Positions 1-8,138 of a stretch of DNA of 54,905 bases are shown here, piece by piece. Location: NCBI GenBank assembly GCA_018242465.1, contig JAFEBY010000124.1, positions 1-54,905 of the forward strand, in the 5' to 3' direction. The stretch comes from Pseudomonadota bacterium. Its GTDB lineage: Bacteria; Pseudomonadota; Gammaproteobacteria; Xanthomonadales; Xanthomonadaceae. Each line of letters begins with the position of its first letter. The stretch's first letter is position 1. Both the position numbers and the translations under genes were made by a program. The notes beneath the pieces were generated by a model. The model did not search any database and was not told where the DNA came from. It saw nothing but the letters and a program-made list of their open reading frames with translations.

Positions 1-247
1 CTGCGCTGCAATCGCCCTTCTCGTGGATGTGGAAGCCGTGGTCGCTGTTCGGTGCAAGACCGCTCACCTGGCCCGTGACATGCACGCCATCCGTCATCGC
101 GGCGACTTGCAGGGTTCCGGCGACAGTGCTGCCGGAGCGTGCTTCGAGGGTGGCGTGCGCTGCGGATGCTGCGGGAGAGGCTGGCCCGTGGCTGACACAA
201 CCGGCAAGCGCAATCGGAACGATGGCGGGAATCATGAAATGTCGCAT
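1..247 (-). CDS. sodC: Cu/Zn superoxide dismutase lipoprotein, C-terminus outside window
   Basis: Only the first 82 codons lie in the window. The product begins with a lipoprotein signal ending LAGC (Cys17). Near the edge it has the Cu/Zn superoxide dismutase block GFHIHEKGDCS, whose H-x-H pair supplies copper ligands and whose Cys forms the conserved disulphide in the family. Such enzymes dismutate superoxide in the periplasm. The ATG was chosen because AGGAG lies 6 nt upstream. An in-frame ATG four codons later is less well placed. The gene follows ntrC on the same strand after about 230 nt in which I see no other gene. The missing 3' part prevents checking the remaining metal ligands. Confidence 0.9.
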   Translation of the reverse strand, partial: MRHFMIPAIVPIALAGCVSHGPASPAASAAHATLEARSGSTVAGTLQVAAMTDGVHVTGQVSGLAPNSDHGFHIHEKGDCSA

Positions 248-475
248 GTCTTGCTCCTGGTGCACGGAGGAGCCATCAGCATGCGCCCATCGCGATCAAC
301 CTTTCATTGCATGCCATTCAGTTTGCCCAGATCGGTGCCGCGCCACGGGCAAACGTCGCGAAATCCGTTGGATGGCATCCAGCCACGCGCAACACCGTGT
401 CAGCGACGATCGCGGCGGCACCGTCGCGGATCGCGAGCTGGACGCGTTTGGGTCGCGACTCATACAGCGCTGACC

Positions 476-1876
476 TCAGCGGCGCTTGCGGCTCGATCCC
501 AACTTCCGCGTCACCGTATTGCGCCCGAGGCCAAGGCGATCGGCGGCATGGCCGCGATGGCCGTCGGTCGCATCGAGCGCGGCTTGCAACAACACCGCAT
601 CGAAACGTTCGCGCGCTTTCGCGTGGAGATCATCGGCATCCATCGCCAGTTGCGAACGCGCCCAATCGGCAAGCGCGTGTTCCCAATCGGCGCCGGCAAC
701 CTGCGTCCGTATCGAGCTCAATTGCAGGTCATCGACACCAACGCGCGCATCCGGCGCCATCGCCGCCAGTCGCCAGCACAGGTTCTCCAGCTCACGGACA
801 TTGCCGGGCCAGCCGTGCGCCTGCAGCTTTTGCAGTGCGGCGCGGGTGAATCGCTTGGGCGCCACGTCCAGTCGTTGCGCTGCCAGCTGCAGGAAGCCTT
901 CGGCCAGGCGCGGAATGTCGTCGCGACGTTCGCGCAGCGGCGGGATTGCAAGGCGCACCACATCCAGCCGGTGCAGCAAGTCGGCGCGGAAGCGCCCCTG
1001 CGCGACCAGTTGCTCCAACGGCTGGTGGGTCGCCGCGATGATGCGCACGTCGACACGGATCAATTCGCGACCACCGACGCGAAAGAATTCACCTTCGGCC
1101 AGCACGCGCAGCAATCGCGTCTGCAACGACGCTGGCATGTCACCGATTTCGTCGAGAAACAGCGTGCCACCATCGGCCTGTTCGAAACGCCCGACGTGAC
1201 GGCGCGCCGCGCCGGTGAAGGCGCCGGCCTCGTGGCCGAACAATTCCGATTCGAGCAATTCGGCGGGAATCGCTGCGGTATTGAGCGCGACGAACGGGCG
1301 CGACGCCCGCGGCGACTCGAGGTGGATGGCGCGCGCCGCCAGTTCCTTGCCGGTGCCGGTTTCGCCGGTGATCAGCACGTTCAACGGTGCCTGGGCGACG
1401 CGCCCGATGCTGCGGAACAAGGCTTGCATCGCCGGGGTGTCGCCGATCAGCAGCGGGGCTTCCGGCGATTGCGACACCACTTCGGTTTCTGCATCCATTG
1501 CGATCGGCGTATCGAGCACGCGCGCCGCCAAGCCCACCGCATCATCAAGATCGAACGGTTTCGACAGGAATTCATAGGCACCACCACGAAATGCGCCTGC
1601 GGTGGACGAAACGTCGGTATGCGCCGACATCACCACCACCGGCAGTTCCGGATGCAGTCGCTTGATGCGTTCGAGCAGTTTCAGGCCACCATCACCGGGC
1701 ATGCGTACATCGGTGAACAGCAATGCCGGTGGAGATGCCGCTTCCTGCAGCGCCGACCACGCCGACGCGCCATCGGCGAATTCGCGCACCTGATGGCCGG
1801 CATCGCGCAACGCCGTCGCCAGCACGAAGCGTACCGATGCGTCATCGTCCACCACCCACAATTCAGGCCACTGCAT
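476..1876 (-). CDS. ntrC: Nitrogen regulation response regulator NtrC (sigma-54 activator)
   Basis: The 466-residue protein has the three NtrC domains. The receiver domain has acidic DDD near residue 10, phospho-acceptor Asp56 in LFTDVRMP and Lys106. The AAA+ domain has Walker A GETGTGKE at 171-178, the sigma-54 contact loop GAFTGA at 218-223 and Walker B FLDEIGD at 240-246. A Fis-type helix-turn-helix ends the protein (DRLGLGRNTVTRKL). When phosphorylated by NtrB the family remodels sigma-54 RNA polymerase at nitrogen-limitation promoters. The start overlaps the ntrB stop by 14 nt, so translation is probably coupled. The likely local target is glnA, which carries matching sites. Confidence 0.97.
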   Translation of the reverse strand: MQWPELWVVDDDASVRFVLATALRDAGHQVREFADGASAWSALQEAASPPALLFTDVRMPGDGGLKLLERIKRLHPELPVVVMSAHTDVSSTAGAFRGGAYEFLSKPFDLDDAVGLAARVLDTPIAMDAETEVVSQSPEAPLLIGDTPAMQALFRSIGRVAQAPLNVLITGETGTGKELAARAIHLESPRASRPFVALNTAAIPAELLESELFGHEAGAFTGAARRHVGRFEQADGGTLFLDEIGDMPASLQTRLLRVLAEGEFFRVGGRELIRVDVRIIAATHQPLEQLVAQGRFRADLLHRLDVVRLAIPPLRERRDDIPRLAEGFLQLAAQRLDVAPKRFTRAALQKLQAHGWPGNVRELENLCWRLAAMAPDARVGVDDLQLSSIRTQVAGADWEHALADWARSQLAMDADDLHAKARERFDAVLLQAALDATDGHRGHAADRLGLGRNTVTRKLGSSRKRR

Positions 1877-2900
1877 GGTTGCCCCCCTCTTCCTGCACCG
1901 GCAGCAACAGGGTGAACACGGTATGGCCAGGGCGCGAGCGGTAGCTCACGGTGCCGCGATGTTCACGCGCCACCTGCTGCGCCAGCGCCAGCCCAAGACC
2001 GCTGCCGTCGGCGCGACCGCTCACCAGCGGCAGGAACACTTGCTCGGCGAGTTCCGGTGGCACGCCCGGGCCGTCATCGACGATGTCGAAACGCAGGGCG
2101 AGCGGCACCAGATCGGCGCCAATACGCGCACCGTGTTCGGCACGTGTGCGCAGGGTGATGTTGGTAGCGCCGGCCTCGATCGCATTGCGCACCAGGTTCC
2201 ACACCGCCTGACTCAGGCGATCGGCATCGCCGAACACTTCCGGCAAGCTCGGGTCATAGTCGCGACCGATCCGCACCGCCCAGCCGGCGTCGCTTTCGGC
2301 AAGTCGCAATACGCGTTCCAGTACCGCATGCAGGTTCACTGGCGCATGTGGTTCCTGCGGGCGTGGCGACATCAATCGTTCGAGCAATGCGGTCAGGCGC
2401 TCCACTTCCGACTGGATCAACTGGCTGAGTTCCAGCGTCGACTCGCCGCCACGGCGCGCGATCAGTTGCGCAGCACCCTTGATCCCCGCCAGCGGATTGC
2501 GCAATTCGTGCGCAAGCCCCTTCAGCGCCGCCGCGACTGCCGCCGGCAGGGCATCGCCATCGTGTTGTGCGAATTCATCGACCGGATGCGCCTCCAGCAA
2601 CCAACCGTTGTCGCGCCGCGACAGCCAGAGATCGGCGAAGGTTGGCTCGGCGACACCGGGCACCTGCATCGGCACCCGCCGCAGGCGTCGTGGCGCGATG
2701 TCATCTCCCCCCCCCTGCAATGCGCTGGCCAACAGGTCGCCACCCGCTTCCAGCGCCGCCAGTGGCAGGCCTGGCGGCCGCCGCAGACCGACCCCCAGCC
2801 AGCGCGCGAACGCCGGATTGCAACCAACGATCCGACCCTCGCCGTCGGTCCAGGCCAAGGGCGTGCTCAGCAGTTCGGCTAGGGGTGCGGTTCCGGTCAT
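1863..2900 (-). CDS. ntrB: Nitrogen regulation sensor kinase NtrB
   Basis: The 345-residue cytoplasmic histidine kinase has an N-terminal PAS-like region (about 10-110), an H-box with phospho-acceptor His131 in LAHELRNPLAG, and a C-terminal ATPase domain with DDGPGVP and GSGLGLALAQ boxes. NtrB phosphorylates or dephosphorylates NtrC depending on PII. Length and architecture match the GlnL family. The gene is first in an ntrBC operon, divergent from ada, with an NtrC-like palindrome just before its start codon, which suggests autoregulation. A run of nine G (coding LQGGGDD) lies in the linker after the PAS region and could be slippage-prone. Confidence 0.96.
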   Translation of the reverse strand: MTGTAPLAELLSTPLAWTDGEGRIVGCNPAFARWLGVGLRRPPGLPLAALEAGGDLLASALQGGGDDIAPRRLRRVPMQVPGVAEPTFADLWLSRRDNGWLLEAHPVDEFAQHDGDALPAAVAAALKGLAHELRNPLAGIKGAAQLIARRGGESTLELSQLIQSEVERLTALLERLMSPRPQEPHAPVNLHAVLERVLRLAESDAGWAVRIGRDYDPSLPEVFGDADRLSQAVWNLVRNAIEAGATNITLRTRAEHGARIGADLVPLALRFDIVDDGPGVPPELAEQVFLPLVSGRADGSGLGLALAQQVAREHRGTVSYRSRPGHTVFTLLLPVQEEGGNHAVA

Positions 2901-2911
2901 TGCAACGAGTG

Positions 2912-2928
2912 TGCATCATTTTGGTGCA
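2912..2928. promoter_or_regulatory. Putative NtrC-binding site before ntrB
   Basis: The 17-mer TGCATCATTTTGGTGCA is a good match to the NtrC dyad (TGCAC-N7-GTGCA). It shares the 16-nt string TTTTGGTGCAAACAGC with one of the two sites upstream of glnA. It ends 12 nt before the ntrB ATG, so binding there would more likely repress or tune transcription than act as an enhancer. Autorepression of ntrBC by NtrC is known in enteric bacteria; applying it here is inference. Confidence 0.7.
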
Positions 2929-3005
2929 AACAGCGGAAGTTCCTTCCGAATTCGACCGCAAGAGCCGGGAGGTACCACACTGACGCCGGATGCAGACTGC
3001 ACGCC

Positions 3006-4091
3006 ATGGACATGACCTCCGCGATGCACCAAGACGCCCTAGCCGCCGCCACGCTGAGCGACCCGCGCTGGCCGGATGTGCACGCCCGCAACAGTGCCGC
3101 CGATGGCCGTTTCTGGTTCGCCGTTGCCACCACCGGCGTGTTCTGTCGCCCCGGCTGCGGCGCACGCACGCCCCGCCCCGAGAACGTGCGCTTCTTCGAC
3201 ACCATCGACGCAGCGAAGGCTGCGGGTTTCCGTGCATGCAAGCGTTGTCGTCCGGAAGGATTGTCGGATGCCGCAGCCAATCGCGTGCTGGTCGAAGCCG
3301 CCTGCCAGCGCATCGACAGCGCCGAACGCGAACCAACCTTGGCCGAACTCGCGGCCGACGCCGACCAGAGCCCATATCACTTCCAACGCATGTTCAAGGC
3401 CGCGCTGGGGATCAGTCCCAAGCAATACGCGAAGGCACGCCGCCTGCAATCGGCGCGTGAGCGCCTCGATGCCGGCAGCGACGTCACCACCGCGATGCAC
3501 GATGCCGGTTTCGGTTCGCCATCGCGCTTCCACGCCGATGCCCGCGACGGTCTCGGCATGGCTGCCCACACGTATCGCGATAGCGGCAGGAACGAACGCA
3601 TCCGTTACGCGCTGGGTGATTCTTCGCTGGGACGCGTGCTGGTTGCCGAAACCGATCGCGGCCTGTGCACGATTCTGTTCGGAGAAGATGACACGGCCTT
3701 GGTCGCCGACCTGCGCACGCGCTTCGCCCGCGCCGACCATATTTCCGACGATGCTGCGCTTGCCGCGCATTTCGCCGATGTCATCCGGCTGGTTGATGAT
3801 CCCGCGCACGGCCTCGACCTGCCACTCGACATCCGCGGCACCGCCTTCCAGCAAAAAGTGTGGTCGCAGCTGCGGCGTGTTCCCGCCGGCAGCACCATCA
3901 GCTATTCCGAACTTGCTGCCCGGATTGGCGCGCCCGATGCCGCGCGCGCGATCGCTGGCGCCTGCGCGGCGAATCCGCTGGCCGTCGCGATTCCCTGCCA
4001 TCGCGTGGTACGCGCCGATGGCGCGGTGTCGGGCTATCGCTGGGGCGTGCAGCGCAAGAAGAAACTGCTGCAGCGCGAAGGAGCGATCTGA
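3006..4091 (+). CDS. ada: Bifunctional Ada: methylphosphotriester/O6-methylguanine-DNA methyltransferase and regulator
   Basis: The 361-residue protein has the full Ada layout. The N-terminal zinc domain has Cys47, Cys51, Cys78 and Cys81 (CRPGC and CKRC). Cys47 corresponds to the methylphosphotriester acceptor Cys38 of E. coli Ada. An AraC-type helix-turn-helix region follows at roughly 95-180. The C-terminal alkyltransferase domain has catalytic Cys331 in IPCHRVV. The protein removes alkyl groups from DNA and, once methylated, activates the adaptive response. It stands between the amtB-amiD genes and ntrBC on the opposite strand. There is no clear ribosome site before the chosen ATG, and in-frame ATGs lie 2 and 6 codons downstream. 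Confidence 0.95.
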   Translation: MDMTSAMHQDALAAATLSDPRWPDVHARNSAADGRFWFAVATTGVFCRPGCGARTPRPENVRFFDTIDAAKAAGFRACKRCRPEGLSDAAANRVLVEAACQRIDSAEREPTLAELAADADQSPYHFQRMFKAALGISPKQYAKARRLQSARERLDAGSDVTTAMHDAGFGSPSRFHADARDGLGMAAHTYRDSGRNERIRYALGDSSLGRVLVAETDRGLCTILFGEDDTALVADLRTRFARADHISDDAALAAHFADVIRLVDDPAHGLDLPLDIRGTAFQQKVWSQLRRVPAGSTISYSELAARIGAPDAARAIAGACAANPLAVAIPCHRVVRADGAVSGYRWGVQRKKKLLQREGAI

Positions 4092-4106
4092 CGCACCGAC
4101 TGAAAC

Positions 4107-4856
4107 TCAGCTGCCCGGTCGCGTCAGTGCGTAGAGGATTCGCAGGTCTTCGGGCTGGAACTCGGCCACGAGATCCTTGCCGTCGTCACGGGCGCGATAG
4201 TGCATGCGGAATGCGCGCAACGCTGCAGCGCGATCGCGGATGTCGTAACCGACCACGCGCATCGCCATCCAGCCATCGAAGCCGGCCGGCGGATCGACCA
4301 GCTCACCCTGCGGCCATTGCCCGTACCCGGCATCGGCCAGGCGCTTCCACGGGAACAGCGGACCCGGATCGATCTTGCGCGTCGGCGCCAGGTCCTGGTG
4401 GCCGATGACATTGCCCTTGGGGATGTGCAGCCGCGAAGTGAGATCGCCGAGCAGCGTCAGCAGTGCCTGCACCTGCGGCTCGGTGAACGGCTCACTGCCA
4501 TTGTTGTCGATCTCGATGCCGATCGATGCACTATTGAGTTCGGTCATCGTGCCCCAGCGTCCGGCGCCGGCCTGCCACGCGCGCAGCCCATCCGGTACGA
4601 GTTGGTAGATGTGACCATCCTTGCCCAGCAGGTAGTGCGCACTGACCGGATGCGCGGCTTTTGCATCACTCAGTGTTTTCAGGCTTTCGTCCACCGATCC
4701 CTGTTCGGTGTAGTGGACGACGATCAGTTGCGCCTTGCGATCGTCGACATTGGGCGACTTCACGAAGGTGGCGATGGGATTGCGCGCAGGCTGGGTGGCG
4801 CAGGCGGCGAGGCCCAGTGCGAGCGATGCGATCAGCAGTGATGGAATCTTGCGCAT
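4107..4856 (-). CDS. amiD: N-acetylmuramoyl-L-alanine amidase lipoprotein (AmiD/AmpD fold)
   Basis: The 249-residue product starts with a lipoprotein signal ending LAAC (Cys19). It carries an Amidase_2 domain with zinc-ligand candidates in VVHYTEQ and GHQDLAPTRKIDPG, followed by a C-terminal peptidoglycan-binding-like tail. AmiD-type enzymes cleave the bond between N-acetylmuramic acid and L-Ala, here probably from the outer membrane facing the periplasm. The start MRKIPS is chosen because it begins the signal peptide; the frame stays open upstream but has no signal sequence there. The ATG is 7 nt after the acetyltransferase stop, so it is probably cotranscribed with amtB. It converges on ada. 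Confidence 0.9.
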   Translation of the reverse strand: MRKIPSLLIASLALGLAACATQPARNPIATFVKSPNVDDRKAQLIVVHYTEQGSVDESLKTLSDAKAAHPVSAHYLLGKDGHIYQLVPDGLRAWQAGAGRWGTMTELNSASIGIEIDNNGSEPFTEPQVQALLTLLGDLTSRLHIPKGNVIGHQDLAPTRKIDPGPLFPWKRLADAGYGQWPQGELVDPPAGFDGWMAMRVVGYDIRDRAAALRAFRMHYRARDDGKDLVAEFQPEDLRILYALTRPGS

Positions 4857-4863
4857 GATCGGA

Positions 4864-5382
4864 TCATGCCACGGTTGGGTCCTCGAATCGCAATTGCCAA
4901 TAGCCGACATCGATCCAGCGCCCGAGTTTCCAGCCGACTTCGCTGAACACGCCGATCGGCTCGAACCCCAACCCCTCGTGCAGCGCAACACTCGCCGCAT
5001 TCGGCAGCGACACCCCGCCGATCACCACATGGATGCCACAGGTGCACAAACGTTCGATCAATTCCGCGTACAGGGTTTTGCCAAGACCGCGACCACAGGC
5101 GGCATCGGCGAGATAGATCGAGCTCTCGACCGTGCGTGCATAGGCCGCGCGCGCCTTCCACTGGCCGCCATAGGCGTATCCGATCACGACACCGCACTCT
5201 TCCAGCACCAGCCACGGCAGGCCGAGATCGCGCACTTGCGCCATCCGCCGCATCATTTCATCGGCATCCACGTCGTCCAGTTCGAAGGTGACGATGGTGT
5301 CGCGCACATGCACGTTGTAGATCGCAGCGATGGCGGCGGCATCCGCCGCCACCGCATCGCGAATCAGGACAGCATCCGTCAT
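4864..5382 (-). CDS. GNAT N-acetyltransferase (phosphinothricin acetyltransferase-like)
   Basis: The 172-residue product begins MTDAVLIRDAVAADAAAIAAIYN, typical of the Pat-like GNAT subgroup. It contains the acetyl-CoA loop region (YLADAACGRGLGKTLY, about 105-120) and ends with the usual VGYWQLRF motif. Such enzymes acetylate the free amino group of amino-acid-like compounds; the substrate here cannot be read from sequence. The start overlaps the amtB stop by one base (TGATG), which fixes the start and implies translational coupling. It is followed closely by amiD. Its place in a nitrogen operon may only reflect cotranscription. Confidence 0.88.
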   Translation of the reverse strand: MTDAVLIRDAVAADAAAIAAIYNVHVRDTIVTFELDDVDADEMMRRMAQVRDLGLPWLVLEECGVVIGYAYGGQWKARAAYARTVESSIYLADAACGRGLGKTLYAELIERLCTCGIHVVIGGVSLPNAASVALHEGLGFEPIGVFSEVGWKLGRWIDVGYWQLRFEDPTVA

Positions 5383-6800
5383 CACAGGTCGTAGGCAGAT
5401 TCGCCGTGCGAGGTGATGTCGAGTCCTTCGCGCTCGTCTTCCACGCCCACGCGTAGCCCCACCAGCTTGTCGGCGATCTTGAACGCGACGAAGGCGACCA
5501 CCGCCGTCCACACCACGGTGATGCCGACGGCCTTGGCCTGGATCAGCAATTGCGTGCCGATGCCCGGGAAACCCGTGGTCACCTTCACCCAATCCTGCAC
5601 CGAGCCCGGCCCGCCCAGCGACGGCGCATTGAAGATGCCGGTCGCCAGCGCACCGAAGATGCCGCCCAACGCATGCACGCCGAACACGTCGAGTGCGTCG
5701 TCGGCCTTGATCAGCCGCTTCAGGCCGGTCACGCCCCACAGGCAGATCACGCCCGCCAGCAAACCGATCACGAACGCACCCGGAATCCCGACATTGCCCG
5801 CAGCCGGCGTGATCGCGACCAGCCCGGCCACTGCACCCGATGCCGCGCCCAGCATCGACGGCTTGCCCTTGTGGATCCATTCCGCGAAGGTCCACGACAG
5901 GACCGCACAAGACGTCGCCAGATAGGTGTTGATGAAGGCAAGTCCGGCGGTTCCGTTCGCCTCGAGCGCGGAGCCGGCGTTGAATCCGAACCAGCCGAAC
6001 CACAGCAGCGAAGCGCCGATCATCGTCATCGTCAGGCTGTGCGGCTTGATCGCCTCGCGGCCATAGCCCAGGCGCTTGCCGAGCATGAATGCCCCCACCA
6101 ATCCGGCGATGCCGGCATTGATGTGCACCACCGTGCCGCCGGCGAAATCGAGCGCGCCCGTTTGCCAGATGTAGCCCGCGGTCGAGTTGACGGCATCGAC
6201 CTTGCTCGCATCGGTATAGGCATCGGGACCCGCCCAGAACCACACCATGTGCGCGACCGGCAGATAGCTGAAGGTGAACCAGATCACCGTGAAAATCAGC
6301 ACCGCCGAGAACTTCACGCGCTCGACAATCGAACCGAGAATCAGACACACGGTGATCGCCGCGAAGGTGGCCTGGAACGCGACGAAGACCAACTCGTACA
6401 TCGGCGTGTTCTTGGAAAACGTCGCCGCCATCGAGAATGAGCCATCACCCGGGTTGAAGGTGCCGTTGAGGAACAATCGCGAAAACCCGCCGATGAAGGC
6501 ATTGCCTTCGGTGAACACCAGGCTGTAGCCATAGACGCACCACAACACCGAAACCAGCGAAAACACCATGAACACCTGCATCAGGACCGACAGCATGTTC
6601 TTGCTGCGCACCAGTCCGCCATAGAACAGCCCAAGTGCCGGCACGCTCATCAGCAGCACCAACGCGGTCGACATCAGCATCCACGCCGTGTCTCCCTTGT
6701 TGGGCGTCTGCACCGCAGCTGCGGTTTGCGCCAGCGCGATGCCCGGCACCAGCAACGTCGCCACGACCAGCGCGCGCGCATATCGAAAGATCTCTTTCAT
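5382..6800 (-). CDS. amtB: Ammonium transporter AmtB
   Basis: The 472-residue inner-membrane protein has a cleavable signal peptide ending near ALA-QTAA, then eleven predicted hydrophobic segments typical of Amt/Rh channels. Recognisable blocks are FYGGLVRSKNMLSVLMQ, the conserved DFAGGTVVHINAG and HALGGIFGALATGIF. The family conducts ammonia across the inner membrane and is plugged by GlnK in nitrogen excess, and glnK is directly upstream. I chose the ATG at MKEIFRY because AAGGGGAAGGA precedes it. A GTG five codons earlier would overlap the glnK stop (GTGA) and is the alternative. Confidence 0.96.
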   Translation of the reverse strand: MKEIFRYARALVVATLLVPGIALAQTAAAVQTPNKGDTAWMLMSTALVLLMSVPALGLFYGGLVRSKNMLSVLMQVFMVFSLVSVLWCVYGYSLVFTEGNAFIGGFSRLFLNGTFNPGDGSFSMAATFSKNTPMYELVFVAFQATFAAITVCLILGSIVERVKFSAVLIFTVIWFTFSYLPVAHMVWFWAGPDAYTDASKVDAVNSTAGYIWQTGALDFAGGTVVHINAGIAGLVGAFMLGKRLGYGREAIKPHSLTMTMIGASLLWFGWFGFNAGSALEANGTAGLAFINTYLATSCAVLSWTFAEWIHKGKPSMLGAASGAVAGLVAITPAAGNVGIPGAFVIGLLAGVICLWGVTGLKRLIKADDALDVFGVHALGGIFGALATGIFNAPSLGGPGSVQDWVKVTTGFPGIGTQLLIQAKAVGITVVWTAVVAFVAFKIADKLVGLRVGVEDEREGLDITSHGESAYDL

Positions 6801-6811
6801 GTCCTTCCCCT

Positions 6812-7150
6812 TCACAATGCGTCGTCGTCGAGTTCACCGGTGCGGATCCGCACCGTGCGCTCGAGGGATTGCACGAACACCTTGCCATCACCGATTTTTC
6901 CGGTGCGCGCGGCCTTGACCAGCGCCTCCAACGCCACCTCAAGCTGCGATTCCGGCACCGCACATTCAACCTTCAGCTTGGGCAGGAAATCGACGGCGTA
7001 CTCGGCGCCGCGATAGAGCTCGGTGTGACCTTTTTGTCGCCCGAAGCCTTTCACCTCGGTCACGGTGATCCCCGACACGCCGATTTCGGTTAGCGCTTCT
7101 CGTACTTCATCGAGCTTGAACGACCGAATGATTGCGGTCATCAGTTTCAT
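6812..7150 (-). CDS. glnK: PII signal transduction protein GlnK/GlnB
   Basis: The 112-residue protein is a full-length PII. It starts MKLMTAIIRSFKLDEVREAL, has the T-loop with the uridylylation Tyr51 (LYRGAEYAVDF) and the C-terminal PII signature around residues 83-96 (KAARTGKIGDGKVF). PII proteins sense 2-oxoglutarate, ATP/ADP and uridylylation state, and control AmtB, NtrB and glutamine synthetase adenylylation. A strong ribosome site (AAGGAG) lies 8 nt before the ATG. It sits between the porin-like gene and amtB with very short gaps, so one transcript is likely. Pairing with amtB favours the GlnK name. Confidence 0.96.
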   Translation of the reverse strand: MKLMTAIIRSFKLDEVREALTEIGVSGITVTEVKGFGRQKGHTELYRGAEYAVDFLPKLKVECAVPESQLEVALEALVKAARTGKIGDGKVFVQSLERTVRIRTGELDDDAL

Positions 7151-7166
7151 CTCGCAACTCCTTTGG

Positions 7167-7955
7167 TCAAAATGATTTGGACAGCGTCAACACCGCGGCG
7201 TCACCCGCGATCTCGCGGCCGTGCGCATTGGTGTAAAGGGAGTTGTCGGCATCGGTGCCCGTATAGGCAACGGCGACCGAATAGCCGCTTTTCCATGCCC
7301 GGGTCACGCCCAGCTTCCAATCGCTGTATCCGTAATCGCGATTGTGGCGAATCGTCTGCTTGCCAGCGTGTGCGTTGAACGTCCAGCCCGGCTTGAACTC
7401 CCAATTCAGCGCGCCTTCGATGTAATCGCTGCCCCTGGAATCGGCGAAGCCGAACAGGTTGCTGATCGAGTGCGAATACTTCAACGTCGTGATACCGACA
7501 TTCGCTGCCACGTATAGTTCGGTCGTGTTCGGATTGACGAACCCCGATGGATAGCTGCCGGGATAGCCGTAGTACTGCACGCCAGCATCGACGCCGATCT
7601 TGTCGTTGAACTTGTGGCGGTAGCCGCCGTATGCGTCGATCTCGAGACTGTTGGAGACCGGCGCCTGGCTGGTGGACTGATCGGACAACCAATTGACGTT
7701 TCCGCCCCACAGGCCGGCGTACAGCCCGTTGTTCGCGGCGAACTCGATGTTGCCCTGTAGCTGCGGCTTGCGGTCACTCTGGGAAATGCCGCGAAAAACA
7801 TCATCGTTGGTCAGCGCCAGCGAACCGGTGGTGCTACCCGCTTGCGCATGACCGGCGCACAAGGTGGCAAGAGTGACTGCAAGAGATGCGCGCGCCCAGC
7901 GAGGCGTGCGACCGGATGAAACGGATTTGGAACGAAGTATGGTCGGAAATGACAT
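7167..7955 (-). CDS. TorF-family putative outer-membrane porin
   Basis: The 262-residue protein has a signal peptide cut near Ala39 (AHAQA) and a mature part of alternating aromatic beta-strands with a terminal Phe (LTLSKSF), as expected for an outer-membrane barrel. The opening TGSLALTNDDVFRGISQSDRKPQLQG matches the conserved start of the gcw_chp/TorF family, whose members often adjoin glnK-amtB. I infer a role in uptake of a small nitrogen compound across the outer membrane; the substrate is unknown. The start at MSFPTILR is preferred over an upstream ATG because it gives a clean signal peptide and has AGGGG 8 nt upstream. Confidence 0.85.
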   Translation of the reverse strand: MSFPTILRSKSVSSGRTPRWARASLAVTLATLCAGHAQAGSTTGSLALTNDDVFRGISQSDRKPQLQGNIEFAANNGLYAGLWGGNVNWLSDQSTSQAPVSNSLEIDAYGGYRHKFNDKIGVDAGVQYYGYPGSYPSGFVNPNTTELYVAANVGITTLKYSHSISNLFGFADSRGSDYIEGALNWEFKPGWTFNAHAGKQTIRHNRDYGYSDWKLGVTRAWKSGYSVAVAYTGTDADNSLYTNAHGREIAGDAAVLTLSKSF

Positions 7956-8102
7956 GACACAGGCCCCTGTTGATTTGCCTTTACCGGCAGTTATCGATTT
8001 CGTTCTTGATCCATTTATTGTCAAATTTCGGTCAGGGAAATACCTTCCTTTCGGCGGACGGCCGGTGTGGATGCACGGGTTGGAGGAAATGGCTGGCGAA
8101 TA

Positions 8103-8126
8103 CCCTCTCCCATGACCGGGAGAGGG
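8103..8126 (-). terminator. Hairpin downstream of glnA
   Basis: A perfect 9-bp stem (CCCTCTCCC with GGGAGAGGG, 6-nt loop) begins 13 nt past the glnA stop. It is followed on the minus strand by TATTCG rather than a long T run, so termination may be partial and allow read-through into the porin-glnK-amtB genes. Similar CCCTCTCCC stems recur between genes in this bacterial group. Confidence 0.6.
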
Positions 8127-8138
8127 TCGCGTGCCGCG

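Noticed and set aside
23-1915. Long open frame on the plus strand opposite ntrC
   Set aside because: It is antisense to a gene with every NtrC motif, is rich in Arg/His/Gln as expected of a shadow frame in GC-rich DNA, and has no recognisable domain.
7956-8100. A second sigma-54/NtrC promoter before the porin-glnK-amtB genes
   Set aside because: No GG-N10-GC box or NtrC dyad of acceptable quality was found; only a lone TTGACA-like hexamer without a good -10.
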